Source: an uncultured Erythrobacter sp.
GTDB taxonomy: Bacteria > Pseudomonadota > Alphaproteobacteria > Sphingomonadales > Sphingomonadaceae
Length of the DNA: 64,000 bases
NCBI GenBank assembly: GCA_947488325.1
Contig: CANKYZ010000001.1
Location: forward strand, 124,001-188,000
Direction of reading: 5' to 3'
Each line of letters starts with the position of its first letter. Positions within the stretch are counted from its first letter, which is position 1. Made by a program: the position numbers and the translations under genes. The notes under the pieces were generated by a model. That model had not been told where the DNA came from and made no database searches. It was given only the letters and a program-made list of their open reading frames with translations. Positions 37,532 through 46,851 of this stretch are shown piece by piece.

Positions 37532-38440
37532 CTAGCCCGCTGCCGGAGCCGCGCTGCCAGTTCCCACGGGTTTCCTCGTCACGGCGTAAATCGTGACAAT
37601 CAATCCAGTCAATATCAGCGGTATTGTTAGCCATTGCCCCATCGATAGTCCGGTTCGAACTGCAAAGTCAGCCAATTGTGCATCGGGTTGACGGAAAAAT
37701 TCGTTAACAAAGCGGGCTGCTCCCATAATTATTGTAAAGACGCCCACCAATAGCCCGGGTCGATAACGTGCCTTGGTTTTCCAGAACATAAACATCAGGA
37801 CGATAAGTGGCAGTAGGCCTTCCAGTCCAGCTTGATAGAGCTGGCTAGGGTGACGAGCGACTTCTCCTCCACCAGGAAACACCATTGCCCATGCAACATC
37901 CGACTGACGGCCCCACAATTCGCCGTTGTTAAAGTTCGCAAGGCGGCCCAACAAATGGCCGAGCGGGTAAGTAACCGCGATATAGTCGCAGACACGCAGG
38001 AAAGAGAGCTTTCCGCCCCACGAAACCCAACCGATTGCGGCTAGCACACCCAGCAATCCGCCATGGAACGACATGCCACCATCCCACATCCGCAACAATT
38101 TCCAACTGACGAATCCGTCTCCGGAAAAATCAGTAAAGGCACTGGGTATCCCAGTCTCGCCGCCGGTGTAGAAAGCGGCATAGCCCAACCGGCCGCCGAG
38201 AATAACGCCCAATGTGCAATAGAAAAACAGATCATCCGCATGGCGCTGTGCCATCGGTGCACCGGGAGATTTCAGCATCCGGCTGAGATGCCAATAGGCG
38301 AACATGACACCGATCAGATAGGCCAACGAATAATACCTAAGCTGGAAACCTCCGATCTCGAACAAATGAGGGCTCAGGCCGAGGTCTGACCAGAAAATCG
38401 GATCTATAGAGCCGCCGCTTGCAGCAAGTAGTGACAGCAC
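37532..38440 (-). CDS. lgt: Prolipoprotein diacylglyceryl transferase
   Basis: Inner-membrane enzyme that attaches diacylglycerol from phosphatidylglycerol to lipobox cysteines, first step of lipoprotein maturation. 302 residues with seven membrane segments expected. Diagnostic: GRLANFNNGELWGRQSDV (Lgt signature around the essential Arg and Asn), RHPSQLYQAGLEG, and the early YYSLAYLIGVMFAYWHLSRM. The His/Tyr catalytic region is intact. The next gene, a methyltransferase, follows as in many alphaproteobacteria. The window encodes several lipoprotein candidates that this enzyme would process. Confidence 0.95.
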   Translation of the reverse strand: MLSLLAASGGSIDPIFWSDLGLSPHLFEIGGFQLRYYSLAYLIGVMFAYWHLSRMLKSPGAPMAQRHADDLFFYCTLGVILGGRLGYAAFYTGGETGIPSAFTDFSGDGFVSWKLLRMWDGGMSFHGGLLGVLAAIGWVSWGGKLSFLRVCDYIAVTYPLGHLLGRLANFNNGELWGRQSDVAWAMVFPGGGEVARHPSQLYQAGLEGLLPLIVLMFMFWKTKARYRPGLLVGVFTIIMGAARFVNEFFRQPDAQLADFAVRTGLSMGQWLTIPLILTGLIVTIYAVTRKPVGTGSAAPAAG

Positions 38441-38653
38441 GAAAGGAACCTCTTAGTAAGTTTCAAAAGCAATATCGAAACGCGCCGCTCAGTATAACTT
38501 GACTAAGGCTCGCCGCTTGATGCAGCTTTTGGCACAGCGAAGACTTCGGGGGAACCCTAGCAAGCGCTGAACGATATACAATATGTCGCACATCGTGCGG
38601 CAAGACCGAATGTAACGCCGACAGAGTTCGGCGATCAAAGGAGAGAGATTCGC

Positions 38654-40372
38654 ATGCCCACCCAGCTGGACACTGCGCTTGAAGCGATCATCAGCGAACT
38701 GACCAAAGAAGGTCAGCCGTTTCACACAACACCGCGAAATCGCGGCGGCGTTGAAATGCCAGCATTCACGGTTGCTCCACCAACACTGGCGCATTACTTT
38801 GCACATTTCTGCAATGAACATAAAGACATACCGTTCATCGTTGATGGCGATATCCGGATGACTTTTGGCGAAACATATGCAGCTGCCGTTTGTGTCGCAG
38901 AAGGTTTGGCGACCAAGCATGGTGTGAAGAAAGGCGACCGCATCGGGATCGCCGCGCGCAATTCTGCGAACTGGATGATCGCCTATATGGGCATTGCCAT
39001 GGCTGGCGGCTGTGTGACTTTGCTCAATGGATTCTGGTCTGGTGATGAACTCGCCTATGGTATCAGATTGGCCGAATGTAAGTTGGTGATTGCTGATTTT
39101 GGCCGAGCGAAACGGCTCGAAGGGACCGATCATTCTGCCAAATTGGTGATGATAGAGCACAACGCGCCCTCAGAAGGTCTGGCAAATGTCTGGGCCGCGC
39201 CAGCCGATCGGACAAGCTCGGTTGCGATGACCATGCTCGCGCAGCTTGGCCCTGATGATCTGTCGACTATCCTTTATACTTCGGGTTCGACCGGCCAATC
39301 AAAAGGTGCCTATTCTGATCATCTCGGCGTCATTTCAGGCGTCATGAACTATATCTGCCAAAGCGCGATGGCAAAGCTGCTGTTTGAAAGCCAAGGTCAG
39401 GATATGAGCGCCCAGCCGTCCGCATTGGTTGCGGTGCCGCTGTTCCATGTCACGGGTGAGGTCCCGTTGTTCCTTCAGTCTTACGCGATTGCGCGCAAGT
39501 TAGTGCTAATGCCCAAATGGGATGCGTTGGAAGCATTGCGTTTGATGGAAGAAGAGAAAGTTACCTATTTCGTTGGCGTTCCGCTGATGAGCTATGAAAT
39601 GGCCACTCATCCGGAAAAGGATAATTTCGACCTTTCCGCCTGTAAAAGCTTTGCCGCTGGCGGCGCTCCGCGTCCATTGGAACATGTTACCAAGATCAAA
39701 GAGGCTTTCCCCAGCGGTTTCCCAATTCTTGGTTATGGCCTCACTGAAACCAATGCCGTGGGCTGCGGCAATTTCAATGAGAATTACATTGCAAAGCCCG
39801 GCTCAACTGGCCGCGCCTCCCAGCCATTGGTTGAAATCGCGATCCTCGACGATGATGGCAATCACTTGGCACAAGGTGACGTTGGTGAGGTTTGCATCCG
39901 TTCGGTCGCCAATTTCTGCGGATATTGGAACAATGAAGAAGCCACCAAAGAGGCCTTCACCAACGATCAGTTCTTCCGTTCGGGCGATCTCGGCTACCTT
40001 GACGAAGACGGGTATCTCTACATCGTTGATCGTAAGAAGGACATCATCATTCGCGGGGGAGAGAACATCTCCTGCATCGAAGTCGAAGACGCGGTTTACG
40101 CGCATGACGATATTGCTGAATGTTCAGTGTTTGGCCTGCCGGATGACCGGATGGGCGAAGTCCCCGCAACGGTATTTCGGGTGAAGGAAGGCCGCGATGC
40201 GATGACGGCTGCCCAATTGCGCGAATTTTTGCTATCACGGATCGCACAGTTCAAAGTTCCGCTTGAAGAACATATCTGGGTAGTCAACGAGGCGCTCCCT
40301 CGCCTCGGCACGCAAAAGATCGACAGGAAGAGCCTGCGCACAGCTTACACGGAAAAGCTCTCAGCAGCATAA
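38654..40372 (+). CDS. Class I acyl-CoA ligase (AMP-binding)
   Basis: Adenylate-forming ligase of 572 residues, longer than the one at 19810. Motifs: STILYTSGSTGQSKGAYSDH (phosphate loop), YGLTETNAVGCG, SGDLGYLDEDGYLYIVDRKKDIIIRGGENISCIEVED, and the C-terminal catalytic Lys in RLGTQKIDRKSL. The N-terminal region before residue 50 (TPRNRGGVEMPAFTVAPPTLAHYF) is typical of long-chain fatty-acid CoA ligases in sphingomonads. The substrate remains inferred. The upstream ATG has GGAGAGAGA ahead of it. The convergent-looking frame on the other strand near 38500-39160 is not a gene. Confidence 0.91.
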   Translation: MPTQLDTALEAIISELTKEGQPFHTTPRNRGGVEMPAFTVAPPTLAHYFAHFCNEHKDIPFIVDGDIRMTFGETYAAAVCVAEGLATKHGVKKGDRIGIAARNSANWMIAYMGIAMAGGCVTLLNGFWSGDELAYGIRLAECKLVIADFGRAKRLEGTDHSAKLVMIEHNAPSEGLANVWAAPADRTSSVAMTMLAQLGPDDLSTILYTSGSTGQSKGAYSDHLGVISGVMNYICQSAMAKLLFESQGQDMSAQPSALVAVPLFHVTGEVPLFLQSYAIARKLVLMPKWDALEALRLMEEEKVTYFVGVPLMSYEMATHPEKDNFDLSACKSFAAGGAPRPLEHVTKIKEAFPSGFPILGYGLTETNAVGCGNFNENYIAKPGSTGRASQPLVEIAILDDDGNHLAQGDVGEVCIRSVANFCGYWNNEEATKEAFTNDQFFRSGDLGYLDEDGYLYIVDRKKDIIIRGGENISCIEVEDAVYAHDDIAECSVFGLPDDRMGEVPATVFRVKEGRDAMTAAQLREFLLSRIAQFKVPLEEHIWVVNEALPRLGTQKIDRKSLRTAYTEKLSAA

Positions 40373-40414
40373 TCGGCTGCGATATTCGCACGTATTGGCA
40401 ATTGGAGAGATGTG

Positions 40415-43189
40415 ATGACTGACTGGAACCAGCCCAGTCGCCGTGTCTCTCGCCAGCGGGCGATCATTGACCGGCGCGATCTAATGGGCACGATTGCGGC
40501 GTTGGTGAAACAGTATGGCGAAAATGGCCGTACGCCAATTTTGCAGGCGCTCCAAAGCGCGCTCGATAGCGGGAGGGCCGAGTTAGAACGACGCCTTACT
40601 GACAAGCCATCAGCAGGCCATGAAATCACGCTCGGCTATGCGTTTTTAACCGATCAATTGGTTCGGGTGATCCATGATTATGTGACCACCAACGTCTTTC
40701 CAGTGGGCAACCGCACCACCGCAGAGCGGCTCGCCATTGTCGCTGTCGGTGGATATGGCCGCGCCGAAATGGCACCGCATTCGGATGTCGACATCGCCTT
40801 TATCACCCCAATGAAACGCTCGCCCTGGTGTGAGCAGGTGATCGAGGCAATGCTGTATTTGATGTGGGATCTGGGCCTGAAAGTGGGCCATTCCAGCCGC
40901 ACAATCGCTGATACGATGAACATGGCAAAGGAAGATCTCACCATCCGCACCGCGCTGCTCGAAGGACGAGTCATCTGGGGCGATCAGGATGTCTATGAGG
41001 AGCTTCGCCAACGATTCTGGAGCGAAGTTGTGCGAGGAAGTGAGCGCAAGTTTCTCACCCTAAAGGTCGAAGAGCGCAATGCGCGGCACAAGCGGATGGG
41101 CGATAGCCGCTATGTTGTTGAACCCAATGTGAAAGACGGCAAAGGTGGCCTGCGCGACCTGCAAACGCTCTATTGGATTGGCAAATATGTCCACCGCGTC
41201 AACAGCGCTGCACAGCTTGTTGATGTGGGTCTGCTGACCGGCGCCGAATATAGCAGCTTTCGCCGAGCTGAAGGGTTCTTGCTGGCGGTAAGAAGCCACA
41301 TGCATGTCCTCACAAATCGCGCAGAGGACCGGCTGACATTTGACCTCCAACGCCAAGTCGCAGAGCGCATGAATTTCGCGGACCGTCCGGGCAAGAGCGC
41401 GGTCGAACGGTTCATGCAATATTACTTTATGCAGGCAAAACGCGTCGGCAGTTTAAGCGGAGTGTTCCTGTCCCACTTAGATGAAGAATTCGCCAAGAAA
41501 CGCGCGCGCAGCGGGTTTTTCGCCGGATGGTCAGCCAAACCGCGCTTTATCAAAGGCTATGTCGTCGAGGGCGGCCGGATCAAAGCGCCGCGCGACAAAT
41601 GGTTTGCTGACGGTCCCGTGCGATTGATCGAATTGTTTCAGTTGGCTGAGGCAGAAGAACTAGAGATTCACCCGGAAACCAGGCGTCAGGCCGACCGAGA
41701 TTCAAAACTGATTGATAAGTCGGTGCGCAAAGATCCGCGTGCCAATGCCCTGTTCCTCGAATTGTTGGGCGGGCGCAATAACCCCGAAGCGGCGTTGCGT
41801 TGGATGAACGAGTCGGGCGTATTCGGTCGATTTGTGCCCGATTTTGGACGGGTCAATGCGCAGATGCAGTTCGACATGTATCACCATTATACAGTCGATG
41901 AACACACGATCCGCGCGATCGGCCTACTCAGCCAGATTGAACGGGGTCTGCTGGAAGACGACCATCCGCGCGCAACCAGGCAAATCCACAGAGTCGCCTC
42001 TCGAAGGGCGCTTTATGTTGCGGTCTTGCTGCATGATATTGCTAAGGGGCGCGGCGGCGACCACTCGGTATTAGGCGCAGATGTGGCCAAGAAACTGTGC
42101 CCGCGGTTTGGATTGGACAGCAAAGAAACTGAGCTGGTTCAATGGCTGGTCCTGCAACACTTGCTGATGAGCTCAACCGCGCAGAAACGCGATCTAACTG
42201 ATCCCAAAACAATCGAAGATTTCGTCGCAGAGGTGAAATCAGTGGACCGCCTGCGCAATCTCGCGATTTTGACCGCAGTCGATATCAGAGCGGTCGGACC
42301 AGGCACATGGAACAGCTGGAAAGGGCAGCTGCTGGGCGAATTGTATGACGCCGCGCAGGAACGATTGCGACTGGGTCACAAACGCAAGGGGCGCACCGCT
42401 CAAGTGGCGGCGCGGAAGGCACGAGTGGCTGAAATTCTTGGCGCAAAGGGCGATCTGGTAGATGCGATGGACGAACTGCTCGCCGATGCCTATTGGATCG
42501 CAGAGCCAGAAGACATCATCGCCAAGAACCTGATACAATACCAAATGGCGCAGCAAATCGGCGAAAACCTCTCAATCCATTGCGAGGTAGATGAAGAGCG
42601 CGGCGCGACTTTGGTCAGCGTCATTGCAGCCGATCACCCCGGCCTGTTTTACCGGATCGCGGGCGGCATCCATCTTGCCGGGGCGAATATCATCGATGCG
42701 CGCATTCACACCGCGATGAATGGGTATGCCATCGACAATTTCCTGGTGCAGGATCTACATGATCAACCTCTGCGCGAAGAAAGCCAGATCGAACGGTTGA
42801 AGCAAGGCATCCGGGACGCGCTCTTGGCTAATGTAGAGCTGGTTCCAAAGCTCGCCGCACGTCCCTTATCGCATTCCCGGGCAAAGGCCTTTGCTGTCGC
42901 GCCTGCCGTCAATTTCGACAACACAGCATCGAACCATTTCACTGTTGTCGAAGTAACCGCGCGCGATCGTCCGGCATTGCTCAACCGGCTTGCTTACGCA
43001 TTGTATAAAGCAAATCTGATTGTCCAGTCAGCGCATATCACCGCCTATGGGGAGGTTGCATCGGATACGTTTTATGTGACCGACCTAACCGGCGGCAAAG
43101 TGACAGCGACCACACGGCTGAAAGAGATTGAAGTTGAATTGCTCGATGCGGCGAGTGACAAGCGTCAACGCGAGCACGAAAAAGCCTAA
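40415..43189 (+). CDS. glnD: Bifunctional PII uridylyltransferase/uridylyl-removing enzyme
   Basis: Nitrogen sensor that uridylylates PII when glutamine is low and removes UMP when it is high. About 924 residues. Domains in order: nucleotidyltransferase with GGYGRAEMAPHSDVDIAFI (Gly-Gly and two Asp), a helical domain with VKDGKGGLRDLQTL, an HD phosphohydrolase with VLLHDIAKGRGGDHS, and two C-terminal ACT domains (VSVIAADHPGLFYRIAGGIH and VEVTARDRPALLNRLAYALY) that sense glutamine. ATG 40415 is preferred over GTG 40412 because of GGAGAG seven bases upstream. It closely follows the ligase gene. Confidence 0.95.
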   Translation: MTDWNQPSRRVSRQRAIIDRRDLMGTIAALVKQYGENGRTPILQALQSALDSGRAELERRLTDKPSAGHEITLGYAFLTDQLVRVIHDYVTTNVFPVGNRTTAERLAIVAVGGYGRAEMAPHSDVDIAFITPMKRSPWCEQVIEAMLYLMWDLGLKVGHSSRTIADTMNMAKEDLTIRTALLEGRVIWGDQDVYEELRQRFWSEVVRGSERKFLTLKVEERNARHKRMGDSRYVVEPNVKDGKGGLRDLQTLYWIGKYVHRVNSAAQLVDVGLLTGAEYSSFRRAEGFLLAVRSHMHVLTNRAEDRLTFDLQRQVAERMNFADRPGKSAVERFMQYYFMQAKRVGSLSGVFLSHLDEEFAKKRARSGFFAGWSAKPRFIKGYVVEGGRIKAPRDKWFADGPVRLIELFQLAEAEELEIHPETRRQADRDSKLIDKSVRKDPRANALFLELLGGRNNPEAALRWMNESGVFGRFVPDFGRVNAQMQFDMYHHYTVDEHTIRAIGLLSQIERGLLEDDHPRATRQIHRVASRRALYVAVLLHDIAKGRGGDHSVLGADVAKKLCPRFGLDSKETELVQWLVLQHLLMSSTAQKRDLTDPKTIEDFVAEVKSVDRLRNLAILTAVDIRAVGPGTWNSWKGQLLGELYDAAQERLRLGHKRKGRTAQVAARKARVAEILGAKGDLVDAMDELLADAYWIAEPEDIIAKNLIQYQMAQQIGENLSIHCEVDEERGATLVSVIAADHPGLFYRIAGGIHLAGANIIDARIHTAMNGYAIDNFLVQDLHDQPLREESQIERLKQGIRDALLANVELVPKLAARPLSHSRAKAFAVAPAVNFDNTASNHFTVVEVTARDRPALLNRLAYALYKANLIVQSAHITAYGEVASDTFYVTDLTGGKVTATTRLKEIEVELLDAASDKRQREHEKA

Positions 43190-43310
43190 CGGCATTTTGG
43201 ACCGATCCGACGAAGCGCCGGGTCCATTCGACCAGCGCATACCAGAATAGGTTGCAATGGCATGACCTATCTTTATTGGCAGTCGCGTTCATGTCTAGGA
43301 GACCAATTTA

Positions 43311-45614
43311 ATGAAATTCCGCACCCCCTCGCGGCACCTTGCAGCCCTTCTTCTTTGCTCATGCGCGGCCACCCCTTTTGCCGCTCATGCTCAGAGTTCC
43401 GAAGATGCTGATCCCCAAACACGCACGAGCTCGCTCGACGCTATCGGCAACATCGTTGTCACTGGTACGAAGACACAAGACCCTGAAGATGTGCAGGACG
43501 TGCCGTTGGCCGTCACTGCTTTCAACGCCGACACGCTCGAAGCTTTCAAAGTTCGCGATGTTCAAGGCCTGACTTTTCAGGCTCCCAATGTCAGCCTTGA
43601 TCAGATCGGGACCAGTCGTGGTCAGGCAAACTTCTCTATTCGCGGGCTGGGTATCAATTCCTCGATCCCATCGATTGACCCTACCGTCGGCGTATTCGTC
43701 GATGGCGTCTATCTGGGTACCAATGGCGGGGTCGTATTCGACCTGTTCGACCTCGAAAGCGTCGAAATCCTGCGCGGTCCACAAGGCGTGCTGTTTGGCC
43801 GCAACGTGACCGGCGGCGCTGTGTTGATCAACACCGGCAATCCGACTGAGGATTTTCGCGGCAAATTTCGCGCTGCGGTTGATGGCCCGATTGATAGCGG
43901 TCGCGGCGGCGCAAACTACACCGCCAGCGGCGTGCTTTCTGGCCCGATCATCGAAGACGTTCTGCTATTTAAAGTCGGCGCCTATTACAATGAGGATGAA
44001 GGGCACTTCCAGAACTCGTTCGACGGTTCGAACCAAGGTAGAGCGGAAACTTACATCCTTCGCGGCGCTCTCGAAGCGAGGCTCGGCGATCTGACACTGA
44101 CTGGAAAGATCGATTATTTCGACAGTGACGGCGACGGTCCCGCGGCCCAAAACCGTGGTTCATTTGAACGCGATACATTCGATTTCGCCATCGACAATCG
44201 CGGATCATACAGCAACGAGACGATCAACGCCTCGCTGACAGCAGAATGGGACATTGGCCCCGGCACGCTGACCAACATCTTTGGCTATCGTGATTACAGC
44301 GCAACAACCGATGCGGATATTGATGCGACCGCCCTGTTCCTGTTCCACTCGAATACTGAAACCGAACAGGACCAGATTTCGAACGAAATTCGCTACGCCG
44401 TGTCGACAGACAATTTCGATCTGACGGTTGGCGGATTCTATTTCGATCAATCGATCGCCTATACTGAAATCCGCGAAATTCCGGTTTCGACACCGCTCAC
44501 CTTCTTTGGCGGCGGTCAGCAGGATCACGAAGTGCTCGGCCTGTTTGCCAATGGCCAATATTACCTCACCGGCGATTTCTCGATCATTGGCGGCATCCGT
44601 TGGAGCCAGGAAACCAAGGACGCAGAAGTGACCTTTATCCGTCCGCGCGTCGCATGTTCGGTGGTCGAGGGCACATGTCCGACCAGCGGTGTCAATTCGC
44701 TCATCCCGACCGAGAATAACGGCTTCACCGACAGTGTTCGGTTCCGCAATGTCTCGCCAAAACTGGGCGTACAATACGAATTCAATGACAGCCAAGTCTA
44801 CGCACATTGGACGCGTGGCTTCCGTTCGGGCGGTTACAATTTCCGCATTACCAATGCGAATGCGTTTGAAGCCATCGCAACAGGTCCCGGCGGGTCGTTA
44901 TCCTTTGATGAAGAACAGGTCGACAATTATGAAATTGGCGCCAAGTTCGAAACAGCCGATGGATCGCTCACACTCAACGTTGCGGGTTACGTCACCACGA
45001 TTGAAGACATGCAGCGCGAAGTGAACCAGTCAGACCCAGTTTCCGGTGTGGCTCAATCGATCTTCAACACTGCGGATGCGACGATCACGGGTTTCGAAGC
45101 AGAAGCCCGTATGCGTGTGTCGCCATCTCTCATTATTACAGCCAATTTCGGCTTTATCGATGACGAATATGACGAGATACTGTTCGACATTTCCGGAGAC
45201 GGAGTGATCGATCAGACTGACCTTAATCTTCGTCTACCGCGCGTTCCTGAAATCACCTGGGGCGCAGGCTTCATCCACGAATTGTTCTTGGGCGACAGCG
45301 AGATTCTGACCCGCGTAAGCTATCAGTATCGCGATGAATTTGCCTATACAGATAACAATCTTGGATTCGTACAGGACATCTCCAACCTAGAAGCAAACGT
45401 GACATGGAAGACCCCGATGGAAGGCCTTTCCTTCTCCGTTTATGGGCGCAACCTGTTTGACGAAGTGCAAGTTGGCGGGGACACTCAGATCCCGTTCGGC
45501 GGCGCCTTGTCCAATGGCGTCAATCAGCCATTCGGCGATGCACCAGCGGCCGGTACGTTCTCTCCGCTATCAAAGGGTCGTCAGCTTGGTGTTGAGGCTC
45601 TCTTCGAATTCTAG
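43311..45614 (+). CDS. TonB-dependent receptor
   Basis: Outer-membrane active transporter of 767 residues. A signal peptide (MKFRTPSRHLAALLLCSCAA, cleavage near AHAQS) precedes the TonB-box/plug region: IVVTGTKTQDPEDVQDVPLAV, the plug core VRDVQGLTFQAPNVSL, and VEILRGPQGVLFGRNVTGGAV. The beta-barrel follows and ends with LGVEALFEF, whose terminal Phe fits the signal recognised by BAM. The plug and barrel match the large, diverse sphingomonad group of unknown substrates. AGGAGA precedes the start; an independent terminator follows. The stop codon lies in a 15-base tandem repeat. Confidence 0.93.
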   Translation: MKFRTPSRHLAALLLCSCAATPFAAHAQSSEDADPQTRTSSLDAIGNIVVTGTKTQDPEDVQDVPLAVTAFNADTLEAFKVRDVQGLTFQAPNVSLDQIGTSRGQANFSIRGLGINSSIPSIDPTVGVFVDGVYLGTNGGVVFDLFDLESVEILRGPQGVLFGRNVTGGAVLINTGNPTEDFRGKFRAAVDGPIDSGRGGANYTASGVLSGPIIEDVLLFKVGAYYNEDEGHFQNSFDGSNQGRAETYILRGALEARLGDLTLTGKIDYFDSDGDGPAAQNRGSFERDTFDFAIDNRGSYSNETINASLTAEWDIGPGTLTNIFGYRDYSATTDADIDATALFLFHSNTETEQDQISNEIRYAVSTDNFDLTVGGFYFDQSIAYTEIREIPVSTPLTFFGGGQQDHEVLGLFANGQYYLTGDFSIIGGIRWSQETKDAEVTFIRPRVACSVVEGTCPTSGVNSLIPTENNGFTDSVRFRNVSPKLGVQYEFNDSQVYAHWTRGFRSGGYNFRITNANAFEAIATGPGGSLSFDEEQVDNYEIGAKFETADGSLTLNVAGYVTTIEDMQREVNQSDPVSGVAQSIFNTADATITGFEAEARMRVSPSLIITANFGFIDDEYDEILFDISGDGVIDQTDLNLRLPRVPEITWGAGFIHELFLGDSEILTRVSYQYRDEFAYTDNNLGFVQDISNLEANVTWKTPMEGLSFSVYGRNLFDEVQVGGDTQIPFGGALSNGVNQPFGDAPAAGTFSPLSKGRQLGVEALFEF

Positions 45615-45647
45615 GGCTTCGAATTCTAGGACTTCGAATCTTAAGCC
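45603..45647 (+). repeat. 15-base tandem repeat spanning the TonB receptor stop codon
   Basis: TTCGAATTCTAGGGC at 45603-45617 is followed by TTCGAATTCTAGGAC (one difference) and then a diverged copy TTCGAATCTTAAGCC. Each unit encodes Phe-Glu-Phe (or Phe-Glu-Ser) then a stop, so the terminal Phe codon and stop are present in tandem. Copy-number change would not alter the C-terminus. Probably a local slippage duplication. Confidence 0.75.
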
Positions 45648-45671
45648 AGACCAGTTCTGGCAATGATAAGA

Positions 45672-45700
45672 GGGTGCTCCGGCAACGGGGCGCCCTTTTT
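45672..45700 (+). terminator. Rho-independent terminator after the TonB receptor
   Basis: GGGTGCTCC pairs with GGGGCGCCC (nine pairs, two G-U) around a six-base loop, followed by TTTTT. It lies about 58 bases after the receptor stop and ahead of a convergent gene end at 45711. Confidence 0.85.
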
Positions 45701-45710
45701 CGTGTCCGGC

Positions 45711-46151
45711 TTAATCCCGCGCAAGCAACAAAAGTGCGGCATGGGCGCCATCAAAGCCGACAAATGCCCATTCAATCCGCGCATCAGAAATAGGATTCCA
45801 GAGCCCTTCAAGCCGGTTTGAGAGGATCGTCCGAGGCGTATTGAAAAGCGCCAAGAAGTCTTGCGCGCATGCCGCGGCATCATCTGCGCCCAGCCATGTT
45901 TGTTTGGGATATTCCATGTCCGCCTCTAACGCGCCAGCAATCGTGCCCAGCGCCGTTCGCGGACCCTGAAATCCACCTTCGGAATCGAGCATTTCCCAGT
46001 TGAACCCGATGGTCTTCTGGCCAAATCCTTTCGCAACCGCATCAGCCACATCGCAGTGCGTACCAGTTACTTCGGGAAGAGTAACGACCTCGAAAACGAC
46101 CCTTGCCCGCTCTTCGAGCTTACCGATCCAGCGGCTGACGAATGTTTCCAC
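45711..46151 (-). CDS. Hypothetical protein
   Basis: Protein of 146 residues; no family recognised. It starts METFVSRWIGKLEERARVVFEVV and is soluble with mixed alpha/beta composition, ending EWAFVGFDGAHAALLLLARD. No signal peptide, metal or cofactor motif is seen. It starts three bases after the YggS gene ends, so the two are probably one transcript. A role connected to that gene is not supported beyond position. Confidence 0.6.
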   Translation of the reverse strand: METFVSRWIGKLEERARVVFEVVTLPEVTGTHCDVADAVAKGFGQKTIGFNWEMLDSEGGFQGPRTALGTIAGALEADMEYPKQTWLGADDAAACAQDFLALFNTPRTILSNRLEGLWNPISDARIEWAFVGFDGAHAALLLLARD

Positions 46152-46154
46152 GGA

Positions 46155-46829
46155 TCAGCCCCGAACGCCGAACAATGCGGTGCCAACCCGAATATGCGTC
46201 GCGCCCAATTGCACGGCGGTTTCGTAATCGGCACTCATCCCCATCGACAGGCCCATCTGCTCCCCAACAATCCCATGACCTTCAGCAAGCTTGGCGAGGA
46301 ATGCGAAAAACGGTGCGGCTTCCGTGTCGGCGGGAGGCAGGCACATCAACCCGGCAAGTGGAATGTCAGCATCGCGCACCAGGGTGAGGAAAACAGGCAA
46401 TTCTTCAATCCGGCACCCGCCCTTTTGATCCTCATCGCCGATATTGACCTGAACGAAGCACGGCACACGCCGACCAGCCTTGTCCATCGCTTTCGCAAGA
46501 GCCTTCAACAGGCTGGGGCGGTCGAGTGAGTGGATCACATCGAAAAGTTCAACAGCTTCTTCGGCTTTGTTCGATTGCAATTGGCCGATCAGATGCAGCT
46601 TCGTTTCGGGATAGCGTTCGAGCAAAGCAGGCCATTTGTCTTGTGTTTCTTGCACGCGGTTTTCGCCAAAGACCCGTTGGCCCGCTTCCAGTAGCGGCTC
46701 AATCCGGTCTGCTGGTTGCGTCTTGCTCACCGCGATCAGAGTCACATCTTGAGGTTCGCGCCGCGCAGGTTTGCACATGCGGGCAATATTGGCTTCGATT
46801 TCTGCGATACGGTTGGCTGCACTTTCCAT
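46155..46829 (-). CDS. YggS-family pyridoxal-phosphate homeostasis protein
   Basis: PLP-binding protein of 224 residues with a single TIM-barrel-like domain, involved in PLP balance and not a classical racemase. Seen: LIAVSKTQPADRIEPLLEAGQ with the PLP-binding Lys, FGENRVQE, HLIGQLQSNK, CFVQVNIGDEDQKGG and LSMGMSADYETAVQLGATHIRVGTALFG, which match the family across its length. The relative alanine racemase has a second domain that is absent here. The thiamine-phosphate synthase-like gene starts nearby on the other strand. YggS is usually next to cell-division or proC genes; ftsK is nearby here. Confidence 0.94.
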   Translation of the reverse strand: MESAANRIAEIEANIARMCKPARREPQDVTLIAVSKTQPADRIEPLLEAGQRVFGENRVQETQDKWPALLERYPETKLHLIGQLQSNKAEEAVELFDVIHSLDRPSLLKALAKAMDKAGRRVPCFVQVNIGDEDQKGGCRIEELPVFLTLVRDADIPLAGLMCLPPADTEAAPFFAFLAKLAEGHGIVGEQMGLSMGMSADYETAVQLGATHIRVGTALFGVRG

Positions 46830-46851
46830 AACTGCCCGCTATAGTGACGGC

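Noticed and set aside
36793..37596. Long rightward Ala/Ser-rich frame opposite the methyltransferase extension
   Set aside because: It is the mirror of the Ala/Lys/Glu repeat on the other strand; composition is explained by that repeat and no family fits.
38489..39160. Leftward frame of about 220 residues
   Set aside because: It overlaps the start of the acyl-CoA ligase on the other strand, has no family features, and its composition is that of an antisense frame.
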